In this document: positions 40,969 through 51,089 of the stretch, one piece after another
How the letters are laid out: each line of letters opens with the position of its first letter
How positions within the stretch are numbered: the first letter of the stretch is position 1
Assembly: GCF_025398315.1 (NCBI RefSeq)
Contig: NZ_JAODOQ010000001.1
Coordinates: 4,650,001-4,714,000, forward strand
Source: Shewanella phaeophyticola
GTDB taxonomy: Bacteria > Pseudomonadota > Gammaproteobacteria > Enterobacterales > Shewanellaceae
Direction: 5' to 3'
Length of the DNA stretch: 64,000 nt
The notes under the pieces: generated by a model
What the model was told of the DNA's origin: nothing
Database searches by the model: none
The model's input: only the letters and a program-made list of their open reading frames with translations
Program-made: the position numbers and the translations under genes

Positions 40969-43101
40969 ATGCAATTGAAAATGGTTAATCTTGGGTTGTT
41001 CAGCCTATTGTTACCTGTAATGAGTGTCAGTGCTAATGAGCCTGCTACTACAGAGGCGACAGAGTCAATCGAAAAAATCACTGTTATGGGTCGAGCGCAA
41101 ACCTTTTATCGTGAGTCTTCAAGCTCTGTTGGTACCAAAGTTGAAACCGATATGATGGATTTACCGCAATCGGTACAAGTACTAAATGAACAACTTATTG
41201 TTGACCAGGCCGCACGCGAAATTACCGATTTATACCGTTCTATCGCAGGCGTAAGTGCGTATAGTTACTCTGGTGTGACCTTTCGTGGTTTTCGTGATGA
41301 CAGCAATGTGTTTTATGACGGTGTACGTGGTGACCCTTTTTCGGGTTTTGGGGTACCGCAGTTATTCAACGTTGAGCGTGTCGAAGTATTAAAAGGCCCT
41401 GCAGCAGCACTTTATGGCGGTGGAGAGCCAGGTGGGATGATTAACTATGTCACCAAAAAACCGAGTTTTGAACAAGACACCGAAGTGACATTTACTGTTG
41501 GCGACGATGACAGAGTCGGAGGTTCGATTGATTCTAAAGGCGGGTTAACCGAAAACATAGCATATCGTGTCGGGGCTTTTTATGAGCAAAAAGATAGTTT
41601 TCGTAACAATGCCGACTCTGAAAATACTGAGTTAACGGCAGGGTTGTTATTTCAACTTGATGATGACACAAGATTAACCACAACCATTGACTACATTAAG
41701 CAAGATTTAGGCGGCAGTCGTTTACGCGGTGTACCCGTAGACGATGATGGTAATTTTTTAGTCGACCCAAGCTATAACGCCAATGAAGCATCTGATTATC
41801 AAAATCTAGAAGCCACAGTACTACAAGCACAACTGCAGCACTTTTTTAGTGATAACTTAAGCGTTGATACCACGGTGCGGTTTGTTGATAACGAGCGTGT
41901 TCAAGGTTATCACGAGTCGCAAGGCTGGGTTGATGTTAATGGTGACGGTGAAGCCAACGTTGATGATGAAACCATTAAACGTGAATACCGCAAGCAATAC
42001 CGTGCTAATCAAGAAGTAAGTGTCACCTCAGATTTTGTTTATCACCTAGATAGCACAATTGAACAAACAATATTATTTGGTGCAGATTACCACCATGTTG
42101 ATAGCGAGTATGATTACTGGCGTGCACGATACGAAGCCGATGGTGTTGCAAATTTAAATATATTTGAATTGAACTATGGCGAAAGCGATCCAGCCAATTA
42201 CACCTTAACGGATCAAAATCGCGATGGTGAAAAAATTGAACGTATGGGTTTTTATGCTCAAGACCAAATCACCTTAACCGATAAATGGTTATTGTTAGTC
42301 GGTCTACGTTATGATCATTTTAATGATTATGACAAAGAGAGCGGTTTTGAATTCAGCGACGATCATATTTCGCCGCGCGCGGGTGTGGTTTATAAATACT
42401 CGCCAGACACTTCATTTTATGCGAACTACTCTGAAAGCTTTAACCCAACGTCTATCGGCGACCAAGAAGAGGCTGATGCCGACGGTGGTTTAGATCCAGA
42501 AATTGGTGAGCAAGTTGAGATAGGGGTTAAAAACCAGTGGTTTGACGGCAGCGTAATGACCACATTAGCAGCGTATCAAATCACTAAAAAAGATGTCGCC
42601 ATGAGCAATCCTGACGACACCGGCACTGACGATGGTATTGCGGCACTCGTCAGCTTAGGCGAGGTTGAAAGTAAAGGACTTGAGTTTACCTTAGTGGGCG
42701 ACATTACTGCCGACTGGACCATTATGGCCAATTACGCCTATAACGATGCTCGTGTAACTCAAGGAGATGTTGGAGACACTTACGCTGACGGCAGTAAATT
42801 TGTCAATGCGCCGCGACATCAAGCGGGTTTATGGACCCGTTATGATATCGACAGTTTACAGTCGGCAATTGCTTTTGGTGCTGATTACGTCAGCGAGCAG
42901 GTTAGTGCTGACGATCAAATCGTCAAACCTTACACTGTGTTCGACATGAGCTGGACCACCACATGGCAACAAACCCAGTTTCAGCTGAATGTGAAAAATC
43001 TATTCGATAAAGAGTATGCTATCAGTGGATTTTCAGAGCGTAATGGCCATTTCCCCGGCTCACCGAGAGAAGTGGTCATGCAGGTATCGCATCACTTTTA
43101 A
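40969..43101 (+). CDS. TonB-dependent siderophore receptor (FhuA/FoxA-like)
   Basis: A protein of about 710 residues from ATG 40969, with a signal peptide ending near SVSA. Plug domain: DLPQSVQVLNEQLI, VSAYSYSGVTFRGFRDD, and ERVEVLKGPAAALYGGGEPGG split across plug motifs. The beta-barrel ends in the aromatic terminal VMQVSHHF with C-terminal Phe needed for BAM recognition. Family motif NLFDKEYAISG is near the end. It imports an iron-siderophore with TonB energy. Hydroxamate substrates are a guess from the FhuA/FoxA-like pattern. The frame is intact, and the gene lies between two copies of a MITE end. Confidence 0.92.
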   Translation: MQLKMVNLGLFSLLLPVMSVSANEPATTEATESIEKITVMGRAQTFYRESSSSVGTKVETDMMDLPQSVQVLNEQLIVDQAAREITDLYRSIAGVSAYSYSGVTFRGFRDDSNVFYDGVRGDPFSGFGVPQLFNVERVEVLKGPAAALYGGGEPGGMINYVTKKPSFEQDTEVTFTVGDDDRVGGSIDSKGGLTENIAYRVGAFYEQKDSFRNNADSENTELTAGLLFQLDDDTRLTTTIDYIKQDLGGSRLRGVPVDDDGNFLVDPSYNANEASDYQNLEATVLQAQLQHFFSDNLSVDTTVRFVDNERVQGYHESQGWVDVNGDGEANVDDETIKREYRKQYRANQEVSVTSDFVYHLDSTIEQTILFGADYHHVDSEYDYWRARYEADGVANLNIFELNYGESDPANYTLTDQNRDGEKIERMGFYAQDQITLTDKWLLLVGLRYDHFNDYDKESGFEFSDDHISPRAGVVYKYSPDTSFYANYSESFNPTSIGDQEEADADGGLDPEIGEQVEIGVKNQWFDGSVMTTLAAYQITKKDVAMSNPDDTGTDDGIAALVSLGEVESKGLEFTLVGDITADWTIMANYAYNDARVTQGDVGDTYADGSKFVNAPRHQAGLWTRYDIDSLQSAIAFGADYVSEQVSADDQIVKPYTVFDMSWTTTWQQTQFQLNVKNLFDKEYAISGFSERNGHFPGSPREVVMQVSHHF

Positions 43102-43116
43102 GCCAATTTATATCTA

Positions 43117-43405
43117 GGGGCTGTTGAGCTTTGCTGGTTGAATTTTGTTCGAGTTAAAAACGTTTTAATCGAGACGAATGGATTGATGCCTAGTCATCTA
43201 AGCAACTCTTTATTTACAAAGAATCATTCAACAAAGAGTAAAACGTTTTTAGCCGAGCCCTTTGGGCAGCGTTTGTTGGCCATTTTTACTGCGTTATCGA
43301 CTTTTTATGTAGAATAACTACACTTCAAAGTCTCTGCCGCGCACTTGTATATGAGTAATGGCCAACAATTCGCTGCAAAAACAACCTTGAAAGATCAACA
43401 GACCC
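43117..43405 (+). mobile_element. MITE-like element (289 bp) with GGG(G/T)CTGTTGA termini
   Basis: Left end GGGGCTGTTGAGCTTTG and right end AAAGATCAACAGACCC form terminal inverted repeats of about 15 bp with two mismatches. TA flanks each side. Nested inside is a second inverted repeat built on AAAACGTTTT. No open frame for a transposase. It lies in the convergent spacer between the siderophore receptor and the BamA-like gene. Confidence 0.8.
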
Positions 43406-43462
43406 TAATAATAACCCCATTCGTTAAACTGAACTCAGTTGTCGGGTGGGGCTTTTTTATGC

Positions 43463-45108
43463 TTAAAAATGCTCTTTCACTTGGAATCGAAATTCCCATT
43501 CATTCGTGTCCTCACCCGATGTCATTGGCATGGCGATATCAATATGGGCAACATTGCCATAACTCGACTTTGATGAATATAACCTCGCGCCAATGCCGAC
43601 GCTGCCAATGGGGCCGCTCACTTCATTTAACTCATCTGTGCCGCCAAAGGCATGGCCTACATCGGCAAACAGTGCCCAGCCTAATTCTGCCAATTGATAC
43701 AAATTGATATTGGGGTAATAGCGAATTTCGCTAGTGAGTAACCATTGATTATCACCGTGTTGATAGTCATTTGGATAACCTCGTATGCCAGTTTCATCGC
43801 CTAAGGCAAAGGTTTGGTCGAGATAGTTATTGTGTGATGTGGCAATTTTGGCTTTAGAGTATGCGGTCCATTTGGGGTTCATTTCATGAAAGTACTCAGC
43901 AGCTATACCCACATTATAAAAATCTTGTTGGCCAGTTTTTATATCAGCCTTACCTGATAAACTCATTAACAATAACTGATTTTCTTGCTGCCAGCCTCGA
44001 GTGGTTGAAAATGTTAAGTGGTAACCTAGCGCAGAGTTGTCGGCAACATCGTTTGTTTCTAATCCAAATGTGACTACGTGACGCCAGCCTAGATTAAAGT
44101 CTTCATTGTTATTGATTAAATGGATATTGTTTAACACTTTATATTGGTCTTGCAAGTATTCATAACTTATCCATGGGTAGGTAAAGTCGCGAGTATTGGG
44201 CAATGTTGAATCAGGGTAGCTATCAATATTATTAAACGCGTGTTGCTCTTGCCTAAGGCCTACACTGACACGATGTAAATGGTCATCATTTTTGTCGACT
44301 AACCAACCAAAGCCAACATTGGCGTAATCGATAATATGTTCAAACTCATTAATGTCATCACCATTTTGCCTGATGGTGTCGATACGGGTATCAGTAGACC
44401 AGGCAACGCCATACATGTCCTTTGTATCGAGGGAATAAAAGGGTTTGTTAAATGCTAATGCGGAGGCTTGGCCGTCGCTATTATCATAAAAATCGACGGC
44501 AATACTGCCATGTTTTACCCACCTAATGGGCGCATCAAATGCAAACTTATATCCTGTTCTGTCGGCACTTGATTGGTATTTTATTTTGGTTTGTACGCCT
44601 AAACCCATTAAGTTATCTTCTTTAATCCCAAACGAATATTTAGTATCACCGCCGTTTGTACTGAGACTCATTGTGGGCAGTAATGACCAGTTATCCCAGG
44701 TCTCAACCAGTACCACGTCTTCTGCATCGTCTTCGGCGAGAGGGTCTTTATGAGCAATATTGATTTCGGCATCGCGAATGTAGGGTTCATAACGCAGTAA
44801 ACGCTGGGCTTCTTCCAGATCTTTTTTGCTAATTTTATCGCCTTTTTCAAAGCTTAAACTGTTGAGGATGGTAGATTCAGTGGTGTTGATGTGTAGATAG
44901 TTTGCCCAACGATGCAAAAAGATAGTATCGGGGTCTGATTCATCAAAAATGGGGTAACTGACAACGACGATATTAGCGACCTTGTCGACATCATGTTTAT
45001 TCACTGTCGATACTGCTGGTGACTTGTTCACCGGCTCATCTTTAGCGCTGGCGCTGGTGTGAGAAAGCAAGATGACGAAAAAAAGGCTGCCAGTATGACT
45101 CTTGGCAT
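43463..45108 (-). pseudogene. BamA-like outer-membrane protein, frameshifted inside the signal peptide
   Basis: Reconstructed length about 548 residues. One POTRA-like domain (residues about 45-125, LNSLSFEKGDKISKKDLEEA) and a long beta-barrel ending in C-terminal Phe (FRFQVKEHF). From ATG 45108 (AAGGA upstream) the frame begins MPRVILAAFF but leaves the gene. If the A7 run at 45078-45084 were A8, the product would read MPRVILAAFFFVILLSHTSA, an ideal signal peptide ending in ASA. Otherwise only a TTG at 45070 is available, with half a signal. Omp85/surface-antigen relative; passenger or partner unknown. Confidence 0.78.
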
Positions 45109-45317
45109 AAATTCGTCCTTATGTTTTTTGTTATATTTTTAAGGAAACGCCAAACGTTAGATTAGTGTAATAAAAATGAAGCGGTTGCGTTATCGCTTGC
45201 CTTAATAACACACTTGTATTGACGAATAGTCAAGTGTTTAAAGGTTTTAGCGTGACTTGCACCATAGGAACAAAGCGCTGCTTAGTCGGCAGCGCTTTTG
45301 CTGGGAGAATGGAACGA

Positions 45318-46538
45318 CTACAGCGAACGACGCGGCGGAACCACAACGTTGGCGAAAATAAGCCCTGCGATGAGAGACATAAAAATCAAAAATATTTGCG
45401 AGCCTAAATGTGCTTGGTTAAGCATTGTTTCACCCGATATCAGTGCGTTTAAACCAATATAGGTTTTACTGCCGGGCACCAAAATAACAATGCCCTGCAA
45501 TAACGCTATCGACACTGGGGCTTTCATCCAGCGGGCATAGAGATTTGAGTATATGCCAACCGCCAATGCACCAACAAAAATGCCAATCGACTCACCTAAG
45601 TAAATACCACCAAGCATGGCCGAGAAAAAGGCCACAATCCCGGCAAACACGCCCCAAGGCGAGTCTTTAAGGCGCGCTTTAAAGATAATCACTAACGACA
45701 TCGACAATAATGGCACTGCCGACCATATTGCCCAACGAGGTAAGGGGATTGGGTCTATATAGGTAACGTCGCCAAATATGGCTTTACCTATGGTCATGCC
45801 GAGCACAGCGCCAAAATACAGTTTAAATAACTGCATTACCGCATCCATAATACGTGCGGTACCAGAAATTAAATCGCGCGCGGCAAGTTCTGCTAAACCT
45901 AACGTGAGTGCAAGACCGGGCACAAAGATAATAATCCCCGATAAAATGGTCACTGGTAAATTAATACTGGGGTCAAACTGAGAAATAGCCGTTGCTAAAA
46001 TTGCGCACACTACCGCCGCCATAGGCTCGAGCATTTCAGCAATGCGTTTAGAACGCTCAGCCCAAAACACCAAGCTGTAAACTAATAAACCTAGCATGGC
46101 TGACCAAAAAACATCATGCCAACCCGTGCCCATTAGCATGGCAAACGCCCCAGCACTTGTGCCAAAAGCAAGCAATGTTAACTTGTGGCCATAGGGATTA
46201 GGTTTATTGGCGATGTCTTCTAAGCGTTCTAGTGCTTCTTGTAAGGTGCGCTGGCCTGAACTGAGCTCTTCAACTAACTCAAATGTACGTGCTAATGAGC
46301 CTAAATCAAGGTCGCCAGGTTTAACACGCGCCACATGGTTATATTCTTGTTCGGTGTCGTGTTGCAGCACAAATGTCATCGAGGTGGGCGATATTAAAAA
46401 ATAACCTTCAATACCAAGCGTGCTACATACCGTTTGCAAGTGGGATTCTAAGCGATACGCAGGCGTACCAAACTTATGTAGGGCTTTACCTAATTTTATG
46501 ATAAATCTACGTTTTTCTAGAAAATCCTGATTATCCAC
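45318..46538 (-). CDS. threonine/serine exporter family protein (ThrE / DUF1212+DUF3815 fusion)
   Basis: A 406-residue membrane protein. The N-terminal soluble part (residues 1-120, KLGKALHKFGTPAYRLESHL) belongs to the ThrE N-domain. It is followed by about ten membrane segments with the repeated motif (V/I)PG: IIFVPGLALTLGLAELA and IVILVPGSKTYIGLNAL. The fused architecture matches Corynebacterium ThrE-type exporters; E. coli splits this into two genes (YjjP/YjjB). Likely exports amino acids or dicarboxylates. Confidence 0.88.
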   Translation of the reverse strand: MDNQDFLEKRRFIIKLGKALHKFGTPAYRLESHLQTVCSTLGIEGYFLISPTSMTFVLQHDTEQEYNHVARVKPGDLDLGSLARTFELVEELSSGQRTLQEALERLEDIANKPNPYGHKLTLLAFGTSAGAFAMLMGTGWHDVFWSAMLGLLVYSLVFWAERSKRIAEMLEPMAAVVCAILATAISQFDPSINLPVTILSGIIIFVPGLALTLGLAELAARDLISGTARIMDAVMQLFKLYFGAVLGMTIGKAIFGDVTYIDPIPLPRWAIWSAVPLLSMSLVIIFKARLKDSPWGVFAGIVAFFSAMLGGIYLGESIGIFVGALAVGIYSNLYARWMKAPVSIALLQGIVILVPGSKTYIGLNALISGETMLNQAHLGSQIFLIFMSLIAGLIFANVVVPPRRSL

Positions 46539-46712
46539 TGGGCGATAGTCACTCTTGTTAAGGTATAGGGCTTAATTTGGCGCGAATACTAACCGATTAG
46601 AACGTGTGTTTATAGACAAACTGATTCAAAATGTTGTTTTAACATCACAATAGCATTGTGGTATTAATCGAAGATGTCAAAATAATAATATAATCAACTA
46701 AAGGAATAACTG

Positions 46713-47108
46713 ATGACATTGATGGTAACGGGTTTATATGCAGGTTTAACGGCGCTGCTGGTTTTAGCATTATCTTATAAAGTGGTTAAATTTCGTCGGG
46801 CAAATAAAATAGGCATCGGCGATGGTGGTCACCAAGGACTGTCTATTGCCATAAGAGCGCATGGCAATTTAATTGAAAACGCACCTATTGTGCTTATTTT
46901 GTTAGCATTGGCAGAGTTGAATGGCATGCCAGTTTACTTAATACACAGTATCGGTACGGTTTGGATTGTGGCGCGTTTATTACATGCAATTGGGCTAAAC
47001 CAAGGGCAAGGTGGTTATCACTTTGGTCGCTTTTGGGGAGTGTTGGTCACTTGGATTGTGTTTTTGGTTTTAGCAGTAGCTAATATTGGCTTCTTTCTAG
47101 GATTATAA
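46713..47108 (+). CDS. MAPEG family membrane protein
   Basis: A 131-residue protein with four membrane helices. It has the family motif RAHGNLIENAPIVLILLALAE near residue 49, with the conserved Arg, Asn and Glu that bind glutathione-type cofactors, and HAIGLNQGQGGYHFGRFWG near 92. E. coli YecN is the closest well-known type. Physiological substrate unknown. Preceded by AAAGGA. Confidence 0.9.
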   Translation: MTLMVTGLYAGLTALLVLALSYKVVKFRRANKIGIGDGGHQGLSIAIRAHGNLIENAPIVLILLALAELNGMPVYLIHSIGTVWIVARLLHAIGLNQGQGGYHFGRFWGVLVTWIVFLVLAVANIGFFLGL

Positions 47109-47307
47109 GTGCTTTGGCTGTGGTGATATTGGCTTATCACCACTTTTTATAGGGTTAATTGCCAATAAAAATATTTCACTTTTGCTGCTTTTTTAGTCAC
47201 ACTTAGTGTCTCCGTGCTGCTATACTCCGCGTCCGTTAATTCGGCCGCACGCTATTATTGCTACCGGACTCGGTACACGCTTCTCTCCATTCATTTAGGT
47301 TATATAC

Positions 47308-49611
47308 ATGCAAGTTGAGTCAACGTTATTTAATTATCCCAAGTTTTGGGCAGAATGCTACGGAACAGCTCCTTTTTTACCTATGTCCCGCAAGGAAATG
47401 GATAAACTAGGCTGGGATAGTTGCGATATTATTATCGTGACTGGCGATGCATATGTAGACCATCCAAGCTTTGGTATGGCGGTGATTGGGCGCATGCTTG
47501 AGGCTCAAGGTTACCGGGTGGGGATTATTTCGCAGCCAAATTGATCCAGCAAAGAAGACTTTATGCAATTAGGTCGACCAAACCTGTTTTTTGGGGTTAC
47601 GGCTGGCAACATGGACTCTATGATTAACCGTTATACCGCAGACCGTAAACTGCGTCATGACGACGCTTATACTGCTGGTGATATTGGCGGTAAACGCCCA
47701 GATCGTGCTGTAACGGTATACACTCAGCGGTGTAAAGAAGCCTTTAAAGAAGTGCCAGTTGTCATCGGGGGTATTGAAGCCAGTTTACGCCGTATTGCCC
47801 ATTACGATTACTGGTCAGATAAAGTGCGTCGCAGTGTTATTTTTGATGCCAAAGCCGACATCTTAATTTACGGTAATGCCGAACGCCCGCTTATGGAAGT
47901 CGCGCGACGTATTGCTGCAGGCGAAGCCATTAGTGATATTGATGACGTGCGCGGCACTGCGGTAATGCGTAAAGATCCCATGCCGGGCTGGCGCGGTATG
48001 GACTCGCGTAAAATTGACCAATTACACAAAATTGATCCTATTCCTAATCCTTATGGTGCAGACGACGTTGGCTGTGAAAAGTTATCAGGATCCAAGCGAT
48101 AAGAAAATTTTTGATAACGATGCGCCGAAGCCAATTAGCATTCAACCTCCTCGTCCAAAGCCATGGGAAAAAACCTATGTGCTTTTACCTGCTTTTAGTA
48201 AAGTCAGCGAAGACAAATATTTGTATGCCCATGCCTCGCGTATTTTACACCAAGAGCAAAACCCTGGCTGTGCTCGCGCGCTATTTCAGCCACACGACGC
48301 TAACCGTGGCGTATGGGTTAACCCACCTGCTTGGCCACTGAACACAGATGAGATGGACGCCGTATTCGACTTGCCGTATCAGCGTGTGCCACACCCGGTT
48401 TATGGCAAAGAGAAAATTCCTGCTTACGACATGATCAAAACCTCAATCAACATTATGCGCGGTTGTTTTGGTGGTTGTTCATTCTGTTCAATCACCGAGC
48501 ACGAAGGGCGCATTATTCAAAGCCGTTCGCAAGAGTCGATTGTTAAAGAAATTAAAGACATTCAAGAAAAGGTGCCGGGCTTTACCGGGGTGATATCTGA
48601 CTTAGGTGGCCCAACAGCCAACATGTATCGTTTAGGCTGTACCAGCGAAAAGGCCGAAAAAACCTGTCGCCGTTTGTCGTGTGTGTACCCATCTATTTGT
48701 GGCCACTTAGGCACAGATCATAAACACACCATCGATTTATACCGTGCGGCTCGCGATGTGCCAGGTATTAAAAAGGTACTCATTGCTTCGGGTGTGCGTT
48801 ACGACTTAGCCATTGAAGACCCTGACTACATCAAAGAGTTGGCTAAGCATCATGTGGGCGGCTATTTAAAAATTGCCCCAGAGCACACCGAAGAAGGCTC
48901 TCTCAGTAAAATGATGAAGCCAGGCATGGGCACTTACGACAAGTTTAAAGAACTGTTTGATAAGTTTTCAAAAGAAGCCGGTAAAGAGCAGTTCTTAATC
49001 CCATACTTTATCTCTGCGCATCCTGGCACTACCGATGATGACATGATTAACCTTGCGTTGTGGCTAAAAGGGCAAAAGTTTAAACTTGATCAAGTACAAA
49101 ACTTTTATCCATCGCCTATGGCTAATGCTACAACCATTTACCATACCGAGCTTAACTCGTTGAAAAACGTTAAACACGACAGTGAGCAGGTGAGCGTGCC
49201 TAAAAAAGGTCGCCAACGTAAATTGCATAAGTTTTTATTACGTTATCACGACCCAGCAGGCTGGCCGATGATCCGTGAAGCCTTAGTTGCTATGGGTAAA
49301 GAGTATTTAATTGGTAATGGTCCACAACATTTGGTACCGCCAGAAACCCGTAACGAGCAAAATCGAGTGAAATGGGCCAAAAGCCAGCGGCTAAAGGCAA
49401 AAATCAAGGTGGCCAAAAAGCCATGACCCGTTTTTCTGCTGACCAATTTGAAGACCGTAAAGGCGCATCAAAAGCTGATAAATCCAAAGCTAAGCCTGCG
49501 GGGCAAAAGCCAAAAGCAACGGCAAAAAACAGCGGTCAGCCAGCTAAAGCAACTGGGGCTAAACGACCCGCTAAAACCGGTTGGACTACCAAGTCTAAAT
49601 ACGCTAAGTAG
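47308..49611 (+). pseudogene. ygiQ: YgiQ family radical SAM protein, with one nonsense codon and two frameshifts
   Basis: Reconstructed length about 767 residues. N-terminal UPF0313 domain, radical SAM core with the CxxxCxxC-type cluster in [13 protein letters not shown], and a Lys/Ala-rich basic tail. Lesion 1: TGA 47542-47544 replaces the Trp expected in QPNWSSKEDF, with the frame unchanged afterwards. Lesion 2: +1 near 48067-48073 (GTTGGCTG), after PNPYGADDV. Lesion 3: one base missing in the A4 run at 49379-49382, before the basic tail. Three independent lesions make real decay conceivable, but the intervening protein is fully conserved. The function of YgiQ is not established. Confidence 0.9.
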
Positions 49612-49640
49612 TCAGTTAACTATATATCGCGTTAACCACT

Positions 49641-49662
49641 AAACCCGCATTTATGCGGGTTT
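49641..49662 (+). terminator. ygiQ terminator
   Basis: A 10-bp perfect stem aaacccgcat / atgcgggttt with loop tt, then AGTTTATC. It lies 30 bases past the ygiQ stop. Confidence 0.75.
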
Positions 49663-49679
49663 AGTTTATCTGTAGCCTC

Positions 49680-49841
49680 ATACCAATCAGCACAAGAATG
49701 TGATCATTCTTATTGGTTAAAACCACTTATAACGTCGTTAGACATTTTGAAGTTAGAACAACTCGCTCGCTGCAATTTCTGCCTTATTCTAAGCGATTTT
49801 TCCTACGCAATCTCTGAACACTTATTTATCCTGATTGGTAT
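49680..49841 (+). mobile_element. 162-bp MITE-like element with ATACCAATCAG termini
   Basis: Bounded by the 11-bp perfect inverted repeats ATACCAATCAG (49680-49690) and CTGATTGGTAT (49831-49841). Interior begins CACAAGAATGTGATCATTCTTATTGG. It lies between ygiQ and a secreted protein gene, and probably supplies part of that gene's upstream region. A solo end of the same family is at 55676-55686. Confidence 0.85.
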
Positions 49842-49902
49842 CACTTCGCAAAGCATGTACTCTGTGTGCAATAAAAATATCAATAAGCAAGGGATCAGCA
49901 AT

Positions 49903-50505
49903 ATGACTAGAACGAGTACATTACGTGGTTACTTCATTAGCGCATTAGTCTGTAGCGCAGCATTAATCTCCGCCCCAAGTAACGCCGCGAACTCAGTGCA
50001 ACATCAACAATTTTTTGAGTCGATAGCCAAGCTTTGCGGCCAGGCGTTTGCTGGTAAAATCACTGCTGGTGGCAGTGAAGATGATGGATTTAGTGGTAAA
50101 GCACTGATTATGCATGTACGCGAATGCAGCGACACTCAATTAAAAGTACCATTTCATGTCGGTGACGATCACTCACGCACCTGGGTTATCACCCAAACTG
50201 ACACAGGCTTACGCTTAAAACACGATCATCGCCACAAAGACGGCTCTGAAGATAAAGTTACCATGTACGGTGGCGACACCCGCGATGTGGGTACCGCCAA
50301 CATGCAATCGTTTCCAGTTGATGATGAATCCATCGTTAACTTTAAACAAAATGGCCTAGATCAGTCGGTTACCAATGTGTGGCAGATGATGATTGAAGCG
50401 CATACTTTTACGTATCGCTTAACACGTGAGAATCGCGATTTTAAGGTGGAGTTTGATTTAACCAAACCAGTTGCATTACCACCTGTGCCATGGGGGCATG
50501 AGTAA
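49903..50505 (+). CDS. secreted protein of unknown function
   Basis: A 200-residue protein from ATG 49903. The frame stays open upstream into the MITE, but the signal peptide starts here (ISALVCSAALISAPSNA, cleavage after SNA). The mature part contains two cysteines (KLCGQAF and RECSDT), which could form a disulfide, and a charged HDHRHKDGSEDKV loop that might bind metal. No family recognised. Single gene, no operon partners. Confidence 0.75.
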   Translation: MTRTSTLRGYFISALVCSAALISAPSNAANSVQHQQFFESIAKLCGQAFAGKITAGGSEDDGFSGKALIMHVRECSDTQLKVPFHVGDDHSRTWVITQTDTGLRLKHDHRHKDGSEDKVTMYGGDTRDVGTANMQSFPVDDESIVNFKQNGLDQSVTNVWQMMIEAHTFTYRLTRENRDFKVEFDLTKPVALPPVPWGHE

Positions 50506-51062
50506 TTTGTCGCTGAACCCATACTCTGCTTCCAGCGACATAATTGATTTAAGCATACTTTGCTTGCAGCGACAGTAACCACCATTAGATATGTTTTCCC
50601 GGCAATGCTTTTGAGCCGGGATCCAGGTGTTTGCTTTGTACTTTTGTACCTATGGCCTGCGGCCACTAACGTCGTGGCGCCTCGCTCATTTTTACACTTT
50701 AATCAGTAACTGGCTTACAAATGTCGGATAAATATCCAGTTTCTGCCATCATTTTCCCCTTTATGTTACCTATACTGTGTTTATATACAGTTATAATGGG
50801 TTTTGACGTGTTTTCAAGCTAAATCGGCTAATAAGTAAACTAAAGTCGTACGACAAATAGTTTGTTTATTTCGTAGTGCATTGAAATAAATGTGCTTTTA
50901 ATCTTTGACGAATATTAAGTCCACTTTTAACGTGCAAGCTCGCTTTTATGTGTCAGTGGCGTTAAATAAAACTGCTTTACAACAATAAGATAGTAAATGT
51001 AGGATGTTAATAATCAATAACTTAAAGGGCGACTTTAATTTTCATTTGCCCTTCAATAAGCT
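50506..51062. other. 557-bp non-coding region at the left side of the cassette cluster
   Basis: Contains a 21-bp imperfect direct repeat (CATACTCTGCTTCCAGCGACA at 50520-50540 and CATACTTTGCTTGCAGCGACA, split view, at 50554-50574), a TGTCGCTG/CAGCGACA hairpin at 50508-50540, a GC hairpin CCCGGC...GCCGGG near 50600-50622, and the LexA box listed separately. No convincing protein frame on either strand. Confidence 0.6.
50775..50790. promoter_or_regulatory. LexA (SOS) box
   Basis: CTGT-GTTTATAT-ACAG is an exact CTGT-N8-ACAG palindrome within TATACTGTGTTTATATACAG, the gammaproteobacterial LexA consensus. TATAAT follows at 50792-50797 on the plus strand, and a TATAGG on the minus strand lies on the other side. 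No gene starts within 250 bases on either strand. In mobile and chromosomal integrons such a box controls intI. Confidence 0.75.
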
Positions 51063-51069
51063 GTTAAGC
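51063..51069 (+). other. possible integron recombination point (GTTRRRY)
   Basis: GTTAAGC fits the GTTRRRY core perfectly and lies 20 bases before the first cassette gene. Before it, CTTAAAGGGCGA and TTGCCCTTCAATAAG can pair, as in a short attC or attI simple site. A full attC partner core is not clear, so this could be an attI remnant or chance. Confidence 0.4.
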
Positions 51070-51089
51070 AATAGAATGGAAACCGTGCA

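Noticed and set aside
43413-43458. CCCCA...TGGGG hairpin as terminator of the BamA-like gene
   Set aside because: A loop of about 30 bases makes it weak. The T run is on the plus-strand side and would not serve the minus-strand gene.
50740-50830. Short frames next to the LexA box as remnants of an integrase
   Set aside because: The frames are 8-15 codons long and show no similarity to tyrosine recombinases; only the LexA box itself is supported.
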